NCBI GenBank assembly: GCA_009379995.1
Contig: WHSR01000005.1
Location: 1-64,000, forward strand
Source of the DNA: Streptosporangiales bacterium
GTDB lineage: Bacteria; Actinomycetota; Actinomycetes; Streptosporangiales; WHSR01
Length of the DNA: 64,000 nt
Reading direction: 5' to 3'
Of the stretch, positions 17,191-25,694 are shown piece by piece. A model generated the notes under the pieces. The model was not told the origin of the DNA. It did no database searches and was given only the letters and a program-made list of their open reading frames with translations. Position 1 is the stretch's first letter. Each line of letters starts with the position of its first letter. The translations under genes were made by a program, and so were the position numbers.

Positions 17191-18717
17191 TCAGACCAGC
17201 CCGGACGCGAGGGCGAGGACGGCGCCCGAGAAGGCGACGGAGAAGATGGCGCCGACCCAGTTCTGCCAGCGACGCGGGCCTCGAGCCGTCGGCAGCCGAC
17301 GCCAGCGCAGCGCACCGAGCCAGGCTCCGCCAGCGGTCGTGACGACTCCGGCAACCCACACAGCCGCCGGGACCTGGTGCCACAGGCCGATACGCCAGGC
17401 GATGAGCAACACGGCGGCCCCCGAGACCACGGAGGCGACCAGGGTCAGGCGATCCGCCTGCCGGCGCGGGTCGGAGTCTCTCCGCCGAACAACCCCCAGC
17501 ACGCCGAACCCGGCGCTCAGCGGGAAGAAGAAGGTGAGACCGAGGATCAAGGAGCCCCGCCAGTCGAACCCGTGCTTCGGGTCGACGTCGAGCAGCCGCA
17601 GGCCGATGTCGTCCACGTCTCGATCGGTGTTGCCGAGGACGACCACCGCACGGTCGGCGGCCCGGTCGAGGCCGATGAAGGACCTGAACCCCCCGGTGCC
17701 GCCGTTGTGCCAGGTGATCTCGCGGTCGCCCCGCTTGGTGGTGAACCAGCCGAGGCCGATGCGCTCGTTCTCCTCGACGTCGAACCTGGGCTGGGCAGCT
17801 GCCGCTCCCGGTGCCGTGCCGTCCAGCATGGCCCCGGCAAACCGGGCGAGGTCGGCGCTCGTCGACCACATTCCGACGCCGGCCGGCGCGTATCCGGCGC
17901 CGCGCCACATCTCCGCGTACTGCCCGCCGGACTTCTGGCCGACGGCGTGCGGGAAGGGAGCCGGCTGGCGGGGAGCCAGAACCACCGTCCGGTCCATGCC
18001 GAGGGGGGCGAGAATCCGCTCCCGCAGCAGCTCCGGGTACGACGTACCGGCGCGCCGGGCCGCGACCTCGCCGGCCACCGCCATGCCGAGGTTGGAGTAG
18101 CCGAACTCGCCGCGCCCGTCCGGTGAGGCGCCCGCCGCGGCGGCGACGACGTCCGCCGGGCCTATGCCCTCGTACGGGTTGTGTCCGGCCGCGAAATGCA
18201 TCGTCATCCGGCCCAACGTCCCCGCGTTGAGCGGCAGCCTGGGCAGGCCGGAGCGATGGGACGCCAGCTCACGTACGGTGATCGAGCCGGTCTCCGGATC
18301 GGCGAACCGGACACCGGGCAGTACCTCGCGCAGGGGCGCGTCCAGCGGCACCGCCCCGTCGGCGGCGAGGTCGGCCAACAGCATGCCGGTCAGGGCCTTG
18401 CCTATGGATCCGATCTCGAAGCCGGTGGTCGCGTCGACGGCCGGCCGGCCGGCGTCGCCGGAGTCCCCCAGCCCCGCTGTGCGTACCCGATCGCCCTCGA
18501 CCAGGGCCACCGACAGGCCCTGGTGGCCACGCTCCCCGGCGACCGCGCGGACGGCGGAGGCCAACCCGGGGTCTCCCGTGGTCTGCGGTCCGAGCCGGGG
18601 CGCGCGGGGCGCCAGAACCACCGCAACGGCAAGCGCAAGGCCGGCCGCGAGAAGGCCGCCGATCAGGGCCCGCCGGGACAGACCAACACCGCCGGTCAGT
18701 GCATCAAGCCGCATCAT
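17191..18717 (-). CDS. Beta-lactamase-family serine hydrolase with C-terminal membrane segments
   Basis: A 508-residue membrane-bound class C beta-lactamase/DD-peptidase-like protein. An N-terminal anchor helix (residues 14-37) precedes the catalytic domain. The S-x-x-K nucleophile motif is S-I-G-K, the Y-x-N motif is Y-S-N-L-G, and H-N-G-G-T-G-G stands for the third box. Three or four hydrophobic helices close the protein after about residue 400. Members cleave or modify peptidoglycan-like peptides or esters; the substrate is unproven. The start overlaps the stop of the regulator upstream (ATGATGA-type junction; 18714 is the alternative), so the two are coupled. Its stop faces palindrome A copy 3. 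Confidence 0.87.
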   Translation of the reverse strand: MMRLDALTGGVGLSRRALIGGLLAAGLALAVAVVLAPRAPRLGPQTTGDPGLASAVRAVAGERGHQGLSVALVEGDRVRTAGLGDSGDAGRPAVDATTGFEIGSIGKALTGMLLADLAADGAVPLDAPLREVLPGVRFADPETGSITVRELASHRSGLPRLPLNAGTLGRMTMHFAAGHNPYEGIGPADVVAAAAGASPDGRGEFGYSNLGMAVAGEVAARRAGTSYPELLRERILAPLGMDRTVVLAPRQPAPFPHAVGQKSGGQYAEMWRGAGYAPAGVGMWSTSADLARFAGAMLDGTAPGAAAAQPRFDVEENERIGLGWFTTKRGDREITWHNGGTGGFRSFIGLDRAADRAVVVLGNTDRDVDDIGLRLLDVDPKHGFDWRGSLILGLTFFFPLSAGFGVLGVVRRRDSDPRRQADRLTLVASVVSGAAVLLIAWRIGLWHQVPAAVWVAGVVTTAGGAWLGALRWRRLPTARGPRRWQNWVGAIFSVAFSGAVLALASGLV

Positions 18718-19262
18718 CGCTCCATCGCCGAAAGCACCACTAGAAGGGGGACCACCCGTGAACCCGGAACCTCGTACTGGCCACGCGCCGTTGCCCGCAG
18801 CCATCCGGCGGCGACCAGCGGGCGGAGGTGGTGATAAAGCTGGCCCGATGTACCGAGGCCCTCCAGCTCCTGCAGCTCGGCCGCGGTACGTGCGCCGGAG
18901 AGGACCCGCCGCAGCAACAGCAGCCGCACCGGGTGGCCGAGCGCGTTGAGCTGCTGGCTGAGGGCCGACCAGTCCTCGTCCAGCAGGGCGGCCGTGTCGG
19001 CGCCCTGCTGCCAGATGTACTGCCCGCCGGTCGGCATCGGGACCACGCCCGTAAACAGCACGGCACCGGCGCCCTCGGGCAGCCTCCGCTGTAGCCCGTG
19101 CAGCGCCCAGAACCGAGCTTCGTCGTCGTCCTCGTCCCCCGGGCCGGGCTCACGAACCCGCGCCGCCTGCCCACGTTCCAGCTCCGCGACGCGCTGCTCC
19201 AGCTCCGCGAGCCGGCGCAGCACCTCGTCAGCGGCCGCGGCCGGCTTCCCCTCGTGATCCAC
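18714..19262 (-). CDS. ArsR-like winged-helix regulator coupled to the serine hydrolase
   Basis: A 182-residue protein with an N-terminal coiled coil (E-V-L-R-R-L-A-E-L-E-Q-R-V-A-E-L-E). The C-terminal winged helix (L-N-A-L-G-H-P-V-R-L-L-L-L-R-R-V-L, then S-G-Q-L-Y-H-H-L-R-P-L-V-A-A-G-W-L) is of the ArsR/helix-turn-helix-20 sort. No metal-binding cysteine pattern is visible, so a small-molecule or protein signal is more likely. The GTG start at 19262 lies about seven bases after a good -10 element, suggesting a leaderless transcript. It is coupled to the hydrolase downstream and presumably controls this operon. Confidence 0.78.
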   Translation of the reverse strand: MDHEGKPAAAADEVLRRLAELEQRVAELERGQAARVREPGPGDEDDDEARFWALHGLQRRLPEGAGAVLFTGVVPMPTGGQYIWQQGADTAALLDEDWSALSQQLNALGHPVRLLLLRRVLSGARTAAELQELEGLGTSGQLYHHLRPLVAAGWLRATARGQYEVPGSRVVPLLVVLSAMER

Positions 19263-19269
19263 GAGTTGG

Positions 19270-19298
19270 ATAATACGTATTTACGTAGTTACGTGCAA
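19270..19298 (-). promoter_or_regulatory. Promoter for the regulator-hydrolase operon, with TACGTA repeats
   Basis: On the minus strand TTGCAC (19298-19293) and TATTAT (19275-19270) are 17 bases apart, and the GTG start follows seven bases after the -10, as in leaderless genes. The spacer carries two ACGTA palindromic units (ACGTA at about 19275-19279 and TACGTA at 19282-19287) plus a third ACGT at 19291-19294, a likely binding region for an autoregulating dimer. Confidence 0.5.
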
Positions 19299-19333
19299 AC
19301 GCCGACCGTGGTGATCATGCTTGTCACGGCCGT

Positions 19334-20368
19334 CTACCCGTCACGGTCTCCCGGCGCCCGTAGCCCGCTGGCGACCTTCTCCGCGACTAGCTCGAAGGAC
19401 CGGATCCGGTCCTGGATGTCGTACACCATCGTGGTGAGCATCAGCTCGTCGGCGCCGGTGCGTGCCAACAGGTTCGCCAACCGCCCACGCACGGTTTCCG
19501 GGGAACCGACCGCCTGATCGGCGAACCGGCCCGCGGCGAACTCCCGCTCCCGTTCGGTGTAGGGGTATGCGGCCGCCTCCTCCGGGCTGACCAGGGGTTC
19601 GGGCGTGCCGGACCGCAGCTTCAGGAACGCGAGGGAGGCCGGGCCGGACAGCCATCTCGCGCGCTCGTCGGTGTCCGCGCAGATAGTGCCCACCGCGATC
19701 ATCGCGTACGGCCGGGACAACCAGCGCGACGGCCGGAAGCTCTCCCTGTACAGGGCGAGCGCCGGCTCCGTGTTCGCGGCGCTGAAGTGGTGCGCGAAGG
19801 AGAACGGGAGCCCGAGCAGTCCGGCGAGCTGTGCGCTGAACCCGCTGGAGCCGAGCAGCCACACCTCCGGCATCTCACCCCTGCCCGGCACCGCGACGAT
19901 CGGCTCTCGCTCGCCGTCCCCGGTGAACAACCCGACCAGGTCGCCGAGCTCCTGCGGGAACGCCTCGGCGGACAGGCCCGCCATGGTGCGGCGCAGGGCA
20001 AGCGCGGTGCGCTGGTCGGTGCCGGGTGCCCGGCCGATACCGAGGTCGATCCGGCCCGGATGCAACGCCTCCAGCGTGCCGAACTGCTCGGCCACCACCA
20101 GCGGAGCGTGGTTCGGCAGCATGACCCCGCCGGAGCCGACCCGAATTCGCGAGGTCGCCGCGGCGAGGTGGGCGATCAACACGGCCGGCGCGGAGCTGGC
20201 GATGGACGGCATGTTGTGGTGCTCGGCCACCCAGAATCGCCGGTACCCCAGCTCCTCCGTGCGTCTGACCAGCTCGGTGGTGTGCCGCAGCGCCTCGCCG
20301 ACGGGCGCGTCCCTGGCGATCGGCGCGAGATCGAGGACCGAGAGTGGTACGTCGTTCACACGCGACAC
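19334..20368 (-). CDS. LLM-class flavin oxidoreductase (luciferase-like, MsnO8-type)
   Basis: About 344 residues of the bacterial-luciferase-like monooxygenase fold. Typical features are the opening [21 protein letters not shown] near residue 45, [14 protein letters not shown] and [11 protein letters not shown]. These match the FMN-dependent MsnO8 group rather than the F420 group. Substrate unknown. The start is uncertain: TTG 20371, GTG 20368 and GTG 20359 are all possible, with a GGAGG rather far upstream. It is a single gene between an unassigned small frame and the regulator-hydrolase operon. Confidence 0.85.
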   Translation of the reverse strand: MSRVNDVPLSVLDLAPIARDAPVGEALRHTTELVRRTEELGYRRFWVAEHHNMPSIASSAPAVLIAHLAAATSRIRVGSGGVMLPNHAPLVVAEQFGTLEALHPGRIDLGIGRAPGTDQRTALALRRTMAGLSAEAFPQELGDLVGLFTGDGEREPIVAVPGRGEMPEVWLLGSSGFSAQLAGLLGLPFSFAHHFSAANTEPALALYRESFRPSRWLSRPYAMIAVGTICADTDERARWLSGPASLAFLKLRSGTPEPLVSPEEAAAYPYTEREREFAAGRFADQAVGSPETVRGRLANLLARTGADELMLTTMVYDIQDRIRSFELVAEKVASGLRAPGDRDG

Positions 20369-20406
20369 CAACCGGTGCCGGGCCTCCGTTTCTTCCCGGC
20401 CCGTGG

Positions 20407-20517
20407 TCAGCCCAGCCAGTCGCCGATGCGATCCCAGGCCATCTCGATTTCGCGGAGGACGGAGATCGAGTTCTGCCGCAGACTCAGCACTTCGGTGCGG
20501 TGCAGCACGGCGCGCAT
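20407..20517 (-). CDS. Possible 36-residue ORF or gene remnant after hemE
   Basis: Read on the minus strand, the frame from ATG 20517 gives a short helical peptide ([16 protein letters not shown] then [12 protein letters not shown]). It ends in TGA, and the frame stays open without stops back to hemE. The regular spacing of leucines and a Trp-rich end look protein-like. I do not recognise it. It could be a small protein expressed with hemE or the tail of a lost gene. Confidence 0.3.
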   Translation of the reverse strand: MRAVLHRTEVLSLRQNSISVLREIEMAWDRIGDWLG

Positions 20518-20569
20518 CAGCGGGACACCGCCGGCCCCGTGGAGCCGCTGCCTCGGTTCCGGGCCTTCC

Positions 20570-21613
20570 CTAGCCTTCGACCGAGGTCTCCTCGTGGACC
20601 AGGTCGGTCAGCCGAGCCAGCATGTCTGGGTCGGTCGTCGGGAGCACGCCGTGGCCGAGGTTGAAGACATGCCCCTCGGCCGTGCGCCCGCGGGCAAGTA
20701 TGTCGCGCGCCCGCTCGGCCACGACCGGCCACGGCGCGAGCAGGGCGGCCGGGTCGAGGTTGCCCTGCAGCGCCTTGCCGGCATCCACCCGGCGAATGGC
20801 CTCGTCGAGAGGGACCCGCCAGTCGACGCCAACGACGTCGGCGCCCGCCTCCCCCATGAGGCCGAGCAGTTCCCCGGTGCCGACGCCGAAGTGGATCCGT
20901 GGTACGCCGAGGTCGGCGAGCTCGGCGAAGACCCTCGCGCTGTAGGGCAGCACGGAACGCCGGTAGTCCTCGGCGGACACCGTGCCCACCCACGAGTCGA
21001 ACAGCTGGACCGCGCTCGCGCCGGCCATCACCTGGAGTCGCAGAAACATGATCGTGATGTCGGTGAGCCGGTCGAGCAGCGCCAGCCACACCCCCGGCTC
21101 GCCGTACATCACGGCCTTGGTGAATTCGTGGTTCTTCGAGGGGCCGCCGTCGATCAGGTAGGACGCGAGGGTGAACGGGCCGCCCGCGAACCCGATGAGC
21201 GGGACCGGGCCGAGCTGGTTCACCAACTGACCGACGGCCTCGGTGATGTACGGGACGTCGTCCGGTTCCAGCGGCCGTATCCGCTTGACGTCACGCGGCG
21301 CACGGATGGGCTCGGTCACCACCGGCCCCAGGCCCGGTTGGATATCGACGTCGACCCCGACCGCCCGCAACGGAACGACGATGTCGCTGAACAGGATCGC
21401 GGCGTCGACCGCGTACCTCCGCAACGGCTGCAGGGTGATCTCGGCCACCACGTCGGGGCGCATGCAGGCCTCGAGCATGGGAATGTCGGCCCGCACCTCG
21501 CGGTACTCCGGCAACGAGCGCCCGGCCTGACGCATGAACCATACCGGCGTGTACGCCACGGGTTCCCGTCGGCACGCGCGCACAAACGCGGAGTTGGCAG
21601 GGTGTGCAGTCAC
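20570..21613 (-). CDS. hemE: Uroporphyrinogen decarboxylase
   Basis: A 347-residue UroD, converting uroporphyrinogen III to coproporphyrinogen III. Conserved sites include [10 protein letters not shown] near residue 25 (the family signature), I-L-F-S-D-I at the active-site aspartate, [12 protein letters not shown] and G-H-G-V-L-P near the end. GTG 21613 is preferred: AGAGGA is four bases upstream and homology begins with the next residues. It is divergent from a zinc-ribbon gene. With hemY and hemQ it supplies the coproporphyrin branch. Confidence 0.95.
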   Translation of the reverse strand: MTAHPANSAFVRACRREPVAYTPVWFMRQAGRSLPEYREVRADIPMLEACMRPDVVAEITLQPLRRYAVDAAILFSDIVVPLRAVGVDVDIQPGLGPVVTEPIRAPRDVKRIRPLEPDDVPYITEAVGQLVNQLGPVPLIGFAGGPFTLASYLIDGGPSKNHEFTKAVMYGEPGVWLALLDRLTDITIMFLRLQVMAGASAVQLFDSWVGTVSAEDYRRSVLPYSARVFAELADLGVPRIHFGVGTGELLGLMGEAGADVVGVDWRVPLDEAIRRVDAGKALQGNLDPAALLAPWPVVAERARDILARGRTAEGHVFNLGHGVLPTTDPDMLARLTDLVHEETSVEG

Positions 21614-21729
21614 GGCGTCCTCTTGTTCGCTTCTCCGCCCGCTCGCCGGGCGCTGCAGGCACGTGGTGCCCGCCGGCTCGCGCGCGTCGCTCAGATGTTG
21701 GCTTGTCAGTTTCTCCGCGTCCCTCACGG

Positions 21730-21744
21730 ATGGGATGGTCCCAT
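21730..21744. promoter_or_regulatory. Inverted repeat in the hemE / zinc-ribbon divergent region
   Basis: ATGGGA and TCCCAT are separated by TGG in the middle of the 237-base divergent gap. It may be an operator for hemE or for the small gene on the other side. Nothing else in this gap reads as a gene. Confidence 0.25.
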
Positions 21745-21850
21745 GCGTCGTGGATGAAGCATGTTTCGGGACACGCCGATGAAGATACGAGATTTCCTGG
21801 CCTGAGCGTGCCACCGTCGTGGACCGTACGAGGACGACGGGAGGTCACCG

Positions 21851-22039
21851 ATGAACCTCACTTGGCGCCATTGCTCCACGTGCGGTGAAGAGCGCGGGTT
21901 CGAGCAGCCGCCCTGCGAGGACGGCCACGGCCCGGACTGCCCGGAGTGGGTATGCGTGGAATGCGGCTCGGCGATCCTGATGGGCTTCGACCTCGACGAC
22001 GTCGAGGTCCCCGCGGACGCACCGTCACGTGCCGCCTGA
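21851..22039 (+). CDS. Small zinc-ribbon protein
   Basis: A 62-residue protein with C-x2-C (C-S-T-C-G), a lone C-E-D-G-H-G-P-D-C segment and C-x2-C (C-V-E-C-G), so four to six possible metal ligands, and an acidic tail (D-L-D-D-V-E-V). GGGAGG lies seven bases before the ATG. It has no catalytic motif. I recall similar short genes near hemE and DUF3000 in other actinobacteria; the role is unknown. Confidence 0.7.
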   Translation: MNLTWRHCSTCGEERGFEQPPCEDGHGPDCPEWVCVECGSAILMGFDLDDVEVPADAPSRAA

Positions 22040-22189
22040 GAGTTCTGAGAGTTCTGCCGTGTGGGTGTTGTGTGGGTGTCGTCTGGGCGTAGCCCAGCAA
22101 AGGAAACAGTCCGCCGCCAGGATTCCCAAGGTGATCGCTTGCATCTCGGCGTACGTCGTCTCGAGTCTCTCCAGAGCTACCGTCAAACC

Positions 22190-22777
22190 ATGAGCCCTTC
22201 CACCGAGGCCGGAGACGTCCCCGAACCGTTTCGTCGCGCCCTCGACGGATTACACGCCGCCCGAGTGCGGTCCGACATCGCGCTGAAGGAGACGCCGGCA
22301 CCGCAGCGCCTCGCTCCGCATACCGCCGCGCTCGCCGCGGTCGTGCGAAGCGGAGAGACCGAGCTGGCGATGGGGCGGCTCATCCTTCTGTACGACCCCG
22401 AAGGCCAGCCCGGCTGGGAGGGAACGTTCCGGATCGTCACCTACGTGCGGGCCGATCTCGAGCCCGAGATCGCCGGCGACCCGCTGCTGCCTCCGGTCGG
22501 GTGGAGCTGGCTCACCGAGGCGCTCGATGCGCACGGCGCGACGTACCTGGCCCCGAGCGGCACCGTCACCCGGGTGGCGTCGGAGAGCTTCGGCAACATG
22601 GCCGACGAGCCGGCCACCAGCGAGGTCGAGCTGCGGGCTTCCTGGACCCCGACCGGCGACGACCTGAAATCGCACGTCGAGGCATGGTGCGACGTGCTGT
22701 CGCTGGCCGCGGGGCTGCCTCCGGCACCTCCCGGTGTCGCCGCCCTCCCGCCCCGCCGCCGGTCGGATGTCGGCTGA
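22190..22777 (+). CDS. DUF3000 family protein
   Basis: A 195-residue protein of the actinobacterial DUF3000 family, commonly placed between hemE and RNase D as here. Recognisable stretches are P-E-P-F-R-R-A-L-D-G-L, P-Q-R-L-A-P-H-T-A-A-L, G-R-L-I-L-L-Y-D-P-E-G, P-V-G-W-S-W-L-T-E-A-L and E-L-R-A-S-W-T-P. It is soluble, with no signal or membrane segment. Its function is unestablished. ATG 22190 is where the similarity begins. The next gene starts 18 bases beyond the stop. Confidence 0.87.
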   Translation: MSPSTEAGDVPEPFRRALDGLHAARVRSDIALKETPAPQRLAPHTAALAAVVRSGETELAMGRLILLYDPEGQPGWEGTFRIVTYVRADLEPEIAGDPLLPPVGWSWLTEALDAHGATYLAPSGTVTRVASESFGNMADEPATSEVELRASWTPTGDDLKSHVEAWCDVLSLAAGLPPAPPGVAALPPRRRSDVG

Positions 22778-22795
22778 GCGACGTACGGTAAGCCC

Positions 22796-24097
22796 GTGTC
22801 GGTACCCTCCAAGCAGGCTGAGCAGACGAAGAAGCGAAACCCACAGATGAGCCATGACGGCGCCGGTCCCATCCCGCTGCTGGAGCCACGGGAGGGCGTT
22901 CCGCCGGTCGTCGAGACTCCGCAGGCCTTCGCGGAGGCGATCCGCAGGCTCGCCGCCGCCACCGGACCGGTCGCGGTGGATGCCGAGCGGGCCTCCGGTT
23001 ACCGGTACGGCCACCGCGCCTACCTCGTCCAGCTCCGACGGCGCGGCGCTGGAACGATGATCATCGACCCCGTCGCCTGCCCGGATCTCTCCGAGCTGGA
23101 CGACGCCCTGATGGACACCGAGGCGGTGTTGCACGCCGCGAACCAGGACCTCCCCTGCCTCGCCGAACTCGGCTTCCGCCCGCGGCGCATCTTCGACACC
23201 GAGTTGGCGGGTCGGTTGCTCGGCTATCAGCGAGTCGGGTTGGCGACCATGGTGGAGACCGTGCTCGGGGTACGCCTGGAGAAGGCGCATTCGGCGGTGG
23301 ACTGGTCACGCCGGCCGCTGCCGGCCAACTGGCTGCGCTACGCGGCGCTCGATGTCGAGCTGCTGATCGAGTTGCGCGACGCGCTGGAGGAGCAGCTACA
23401 TGCGACCGGAAAGCTCGCCTGGTCGCACGAGGAGTTCGCCGCGATAGCCGCGGCACCACCGTCGGCGCAGCGACGAGATCCTTGGCGTCGAACCTCGGGT
23501 ATTCATCGCATCCGATCCCGGCGAGCCCTCGCCGGGGTGCGTGAGCTGTGGCTGGCCCGCGATCGTCTCGCCCGGCAGCGTGACCTCTCGCCCGGTCGGG
23601 TTCTGCCCGACGCCGCGATCATCGAGGCAGCGCTCGCAATGCCGAGGTCGCCCGGCGACCTTGTCAGGCTGCCCGGATTCACCGGCGGAGCCGCCCGGAA
23701 CCACGTACGGCTGTGGTTCCGGGCGCTGACGCGGGCCAGCAAGCTCCCGGAGCGGGCCCTGCCGGAGCTGACCCTGCAGAGTGAGGGTCCTCCACCCGCC
23801 AACCGCTGGGGGGACCGCGACCCGGTCGCCGCCGAGCGGCTCGCCGCCGCCCGCGCGGTGGTGGCAGCCATCGCCGACGAGCACGAAATACCCACCGAGA
23901 ACCTCGTCCAGCCGGACGCGATTCGCCGGCTGGTGTGGTCGCCCAGCTCCGAGCTGTCCTCCGAGGCCGTCGCATCCGAACTGCGCAACCACGGGGCACG
24001 TCCCTGGCAGGTACGGCTCGTCGCGATCCCGTTGGCCAAGGCCCTGCGACGGCTGGAAATCAGGAGTAAGAGCTCCGGTCCGCCCACCAGGAACTGA
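22796..24097 (+). CDS. Ribonuclease D-type 3'-5' exonuclease (DEDD) with HRDC domain
   Basis: A 433-residue exoribonuclease. DEDD metal ligands: D-A-E in V-A-V-D-A-E-R-A (Exo I), N-Q-D-L (Exo II) and L-R-Y-A-A-L-D-V (Exo III, Y-x3-D). One HRDC helical domain around residues 230-310 and a second HRDC-like helical region at the C-terminus follow. It trims stable RNA precursors. GTG 22796 gives a charged leader of 17 residues; ATG 22847 is an alternative start close to the conserved part. Likely co-transcribed with DUF3000. Confidence 0.88.
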   Translation: MSVPSKQAEQTKKRNPQMSHDGAGPIPLLEPREGVPPVVETPQAFAEAIRRLAAATGPVAVDAERASGYRYGHRAYLVQLRRRGAGTMIIDPVACPDLSELDDALMDTEAVLHAANQDLPCLAELGFRPRRIFDTELAGRLLGYQRVGLATMVETVLGVRLEKAHSAVDWSRRPLPANWLRYAALDVELLIELRDALEEQLHATGKLAWSHEEFAAIAAAPPSAQRRDPWRRTSGIHRIRSRRALAGVRELWLARDRLARQRDLSPGRVLPDAAIIEAALAMPRSPGDLVRLPGFTGGAARNHVRLWFRALTRASKLPERALPELTLQSEGPPPANRWGDRDPVAAERLAAARAVVAAIADEHEIPTENLVQPDAIRRLVWSPSSELSSEAVASELRNHGARPWQVRLVAIPLAKALRRLEIRSKSSGPPTRN

Positions 24098-24229
24098 CCC
24101 GGCTGCGAACGGCGCAACGTCGCGCCCGAGGGGGCGCCGTTGTCGCGCTCATCGCAGCGCCGTTGCCGGCCGTCGCGGCGGTCCTGGTTGGGCCCAACCT
24201 CCCGCTCCTCCGGGACGACCCCCTCCTGC

Positions 24230-24252
24230 TTGAATTTCTGCAAGATCACGGG
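24230..24252. repeat. Family A half-palindrome (right arm only)
   Basis: TTGAATTTCTGCAAGATCAC at 24230-24249 is the right arm of family A. The left arm is gone: the facing stretch 24195-24228 is C-rich but unrelated. It lies between the convergent RNase D and FprA genes, 21 bases beyond the FprA stop. A GGCGC/GCGCC-type hairpin region (about 24108-24140) lies further upstream. Confidence 0.75.
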
Positions 24253-24273
24253 CAACGGAGGTGGGTGGGTGGG

Positions 24274-25665
24274 CTAGGACGGACGGCGGCAGGCGGTGAG
24301 CAGCCGATCCCAGCCGACGATCTTGACTCGTTCGCGTCCCAGCGATCGGCCCAGCTCCTCTTCCTCCGCCGCGATCGCCAGCCAGTCGTCGTAGGTCACC
24401 AAGGAGGTCCCCCGCTCCTCCAGCAGGCTCTCCACGGACGGGGGAGAATCGCCGCGGGATTCCCGCAGCGCCGGCTCGTCGGCGAGCAGCGAACGTACGG
24501 TCTCGGCGGCGTCCGACTTGTTGGTGCCGATGACCCCGGTCGGCCCCCGCTTCAGCCAGCCGGCAACGTACTCGCCGTCGAGGGCGATGCCGCCCCCATC
24601 CAGAACGCGGCCCGCTTCGTGCGGAACGGTGAGGCCGCTCTCGTCGAACGGGACCTCCGGCAGCGGGATGCTCTGGTATCCGACCGAACGCAGCACCATC
24701 TGCACCGGCAGGTCCTCGTACTCACCGGTGCCTACCACCCGGCCGTTCTCGTCGAGCCGGGTGCGCTCCAGGCGCAGCGCTTCGACCCGATCCGTCCCCA
24801 GGATCTCGGCCGGCCGCAGCCAGAACCGCACGTTGATGCAGCGGGGCTTGTCGGTACGGGTCCGGCTGGCCCACCCGCTCAGCACCTCCACGTTCGTCCG
24901 CACCTGCCGGTTCTTCTCCGTCAGCGCCGCGCTGGCCTCGTCGAGCTCGACCTCGTCCGGCCGGACGAGGACGTCGGCGTTGTCGAGCGCACCCAGCTCG
25001 CGCAGCTCCTTCGGGGTGAACTTGGCCTGCGCCGGGCCGCGACGGCCGACCATGTGGATGTCACGCACCTGACTGCGTCCGAGGATGTCGATGACGTTCT
25101 CCGGAGCGTCGGTGGGGCGGAGCTCGGGCGCGGCCCTGGCCAGGATCCGAACCACGTCGACAGCGACGTTACCCACGCCGATGACCGCCACCGCCTCCGC
25201 GTCGATCTCGAACCGGTCGGCGGCGACGTCCGGGTGCCCGCAGTACCAGTTGACGAAGTCGGTGGCCGCCACGCTGCCCGGAAGGTCTTCGCCGGGAATG
25301 CCCATCCGCCGGTCGGTCATCGCCCCGGTGGCGTACACCACTGCGTGGTAGCACTGCAGAAGGTCCGCTCGGGTGACGTCCCGACCGAACTCGATGCACC
25401 CCAGGAACCGCACCGACGGACTCTCCAACACCCGCTGCAGGTAGTTGGCGATCGACTTGATCGACGGGTGATCGGGCGCGACGCCGTACCGCACGAGCCC
25501 GTACGGGGTGGGCAGCCGGTCGAACACGTCGACCGCGACGGGGCCCTCGGACTGCTTGATGAGCGCCTCCGCGGTGTACAGGCCGGCCGGACCCGACCCG
25601 ATCACCGCGACGCGCAAAGGGGAAACGCTCGACACATCCCGCATTCTGCCTGGATCTTCCGCCAT
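24274..25665 (-). CDS. FAD-dependent NADPH-ferredoxin reductase, FprA type
   Basis: A 463-residue adrenodoxin-reductase-like enzyme that passes electrons between NADPH and ferredoxin. FAD motif V-A-V-I-G-S-G-P-A-G-L-Y-T-A and the P-Y-G-L-V-R-Y-G-V-A-P-D-H loop lie in the first 70 residues. The NADP motif V-I-G-V-G-N-V-A-V-D-V is near residue 175, and Y-V-A-G-W-L-K-R-G-P-T-G-V-I-G-T-N is near the end. ATG 25665 is taken; ATG 25644, with a weak AGG before it, is also possible. Tail-to-tail with RNase D. Its likely partner ferredoxins are not in the window. Confidence 0.9.
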   Translation of the reverse strand: MAEDPGRMRDVSSVSPLRVAVIGSGPAGLYTAEALIKQSEGPVAVDVFDRLPTPYGLVRYGVAPDHPSIKSIANYLQRVLESPSVRFLGCIEFGRDVTRADLLQCYHAVVYATGAMTDRRMGIPGEDLPGSVAATDFVNWYCGHPDVAADRFEIDAEAVAVIGVGNVAVDVVRILARAAPELRPTDAPENVIDILGRSQVRDIHMVGRRGPAQAKFTPKELRELGALDNADVLVRPDEVELDEASAALTEKNRQVRTNVEVLSGWASRTRTDKPRCINVRFWLRPAEILGTDRVEALRLERTRLDENGRVVGTGEYEDLPVQMVLRSVGYQSIPLPEVPFDESGLTVPHEAGRVLDGGGIALDGEYVAGWLKRGPTGVIGTNKSDAAETVRSLLADEPALRESRGDSPPSVESLLEERGTSLVTYDDWLAIAAEEEELGRSLGRERVKIVGWDRLLTACRRPS

Positions 25666-25694
25666 ACGTGTCACAGGGTACGAGATTGTGCGAT

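Noticed and set aside
19334..20368. Bioluminescence luciferase
   Set aside because: It is luciferase-fold (LLM) only; no luxB, luxC/D/E genes are present and such enzymes are common monooxygenases.
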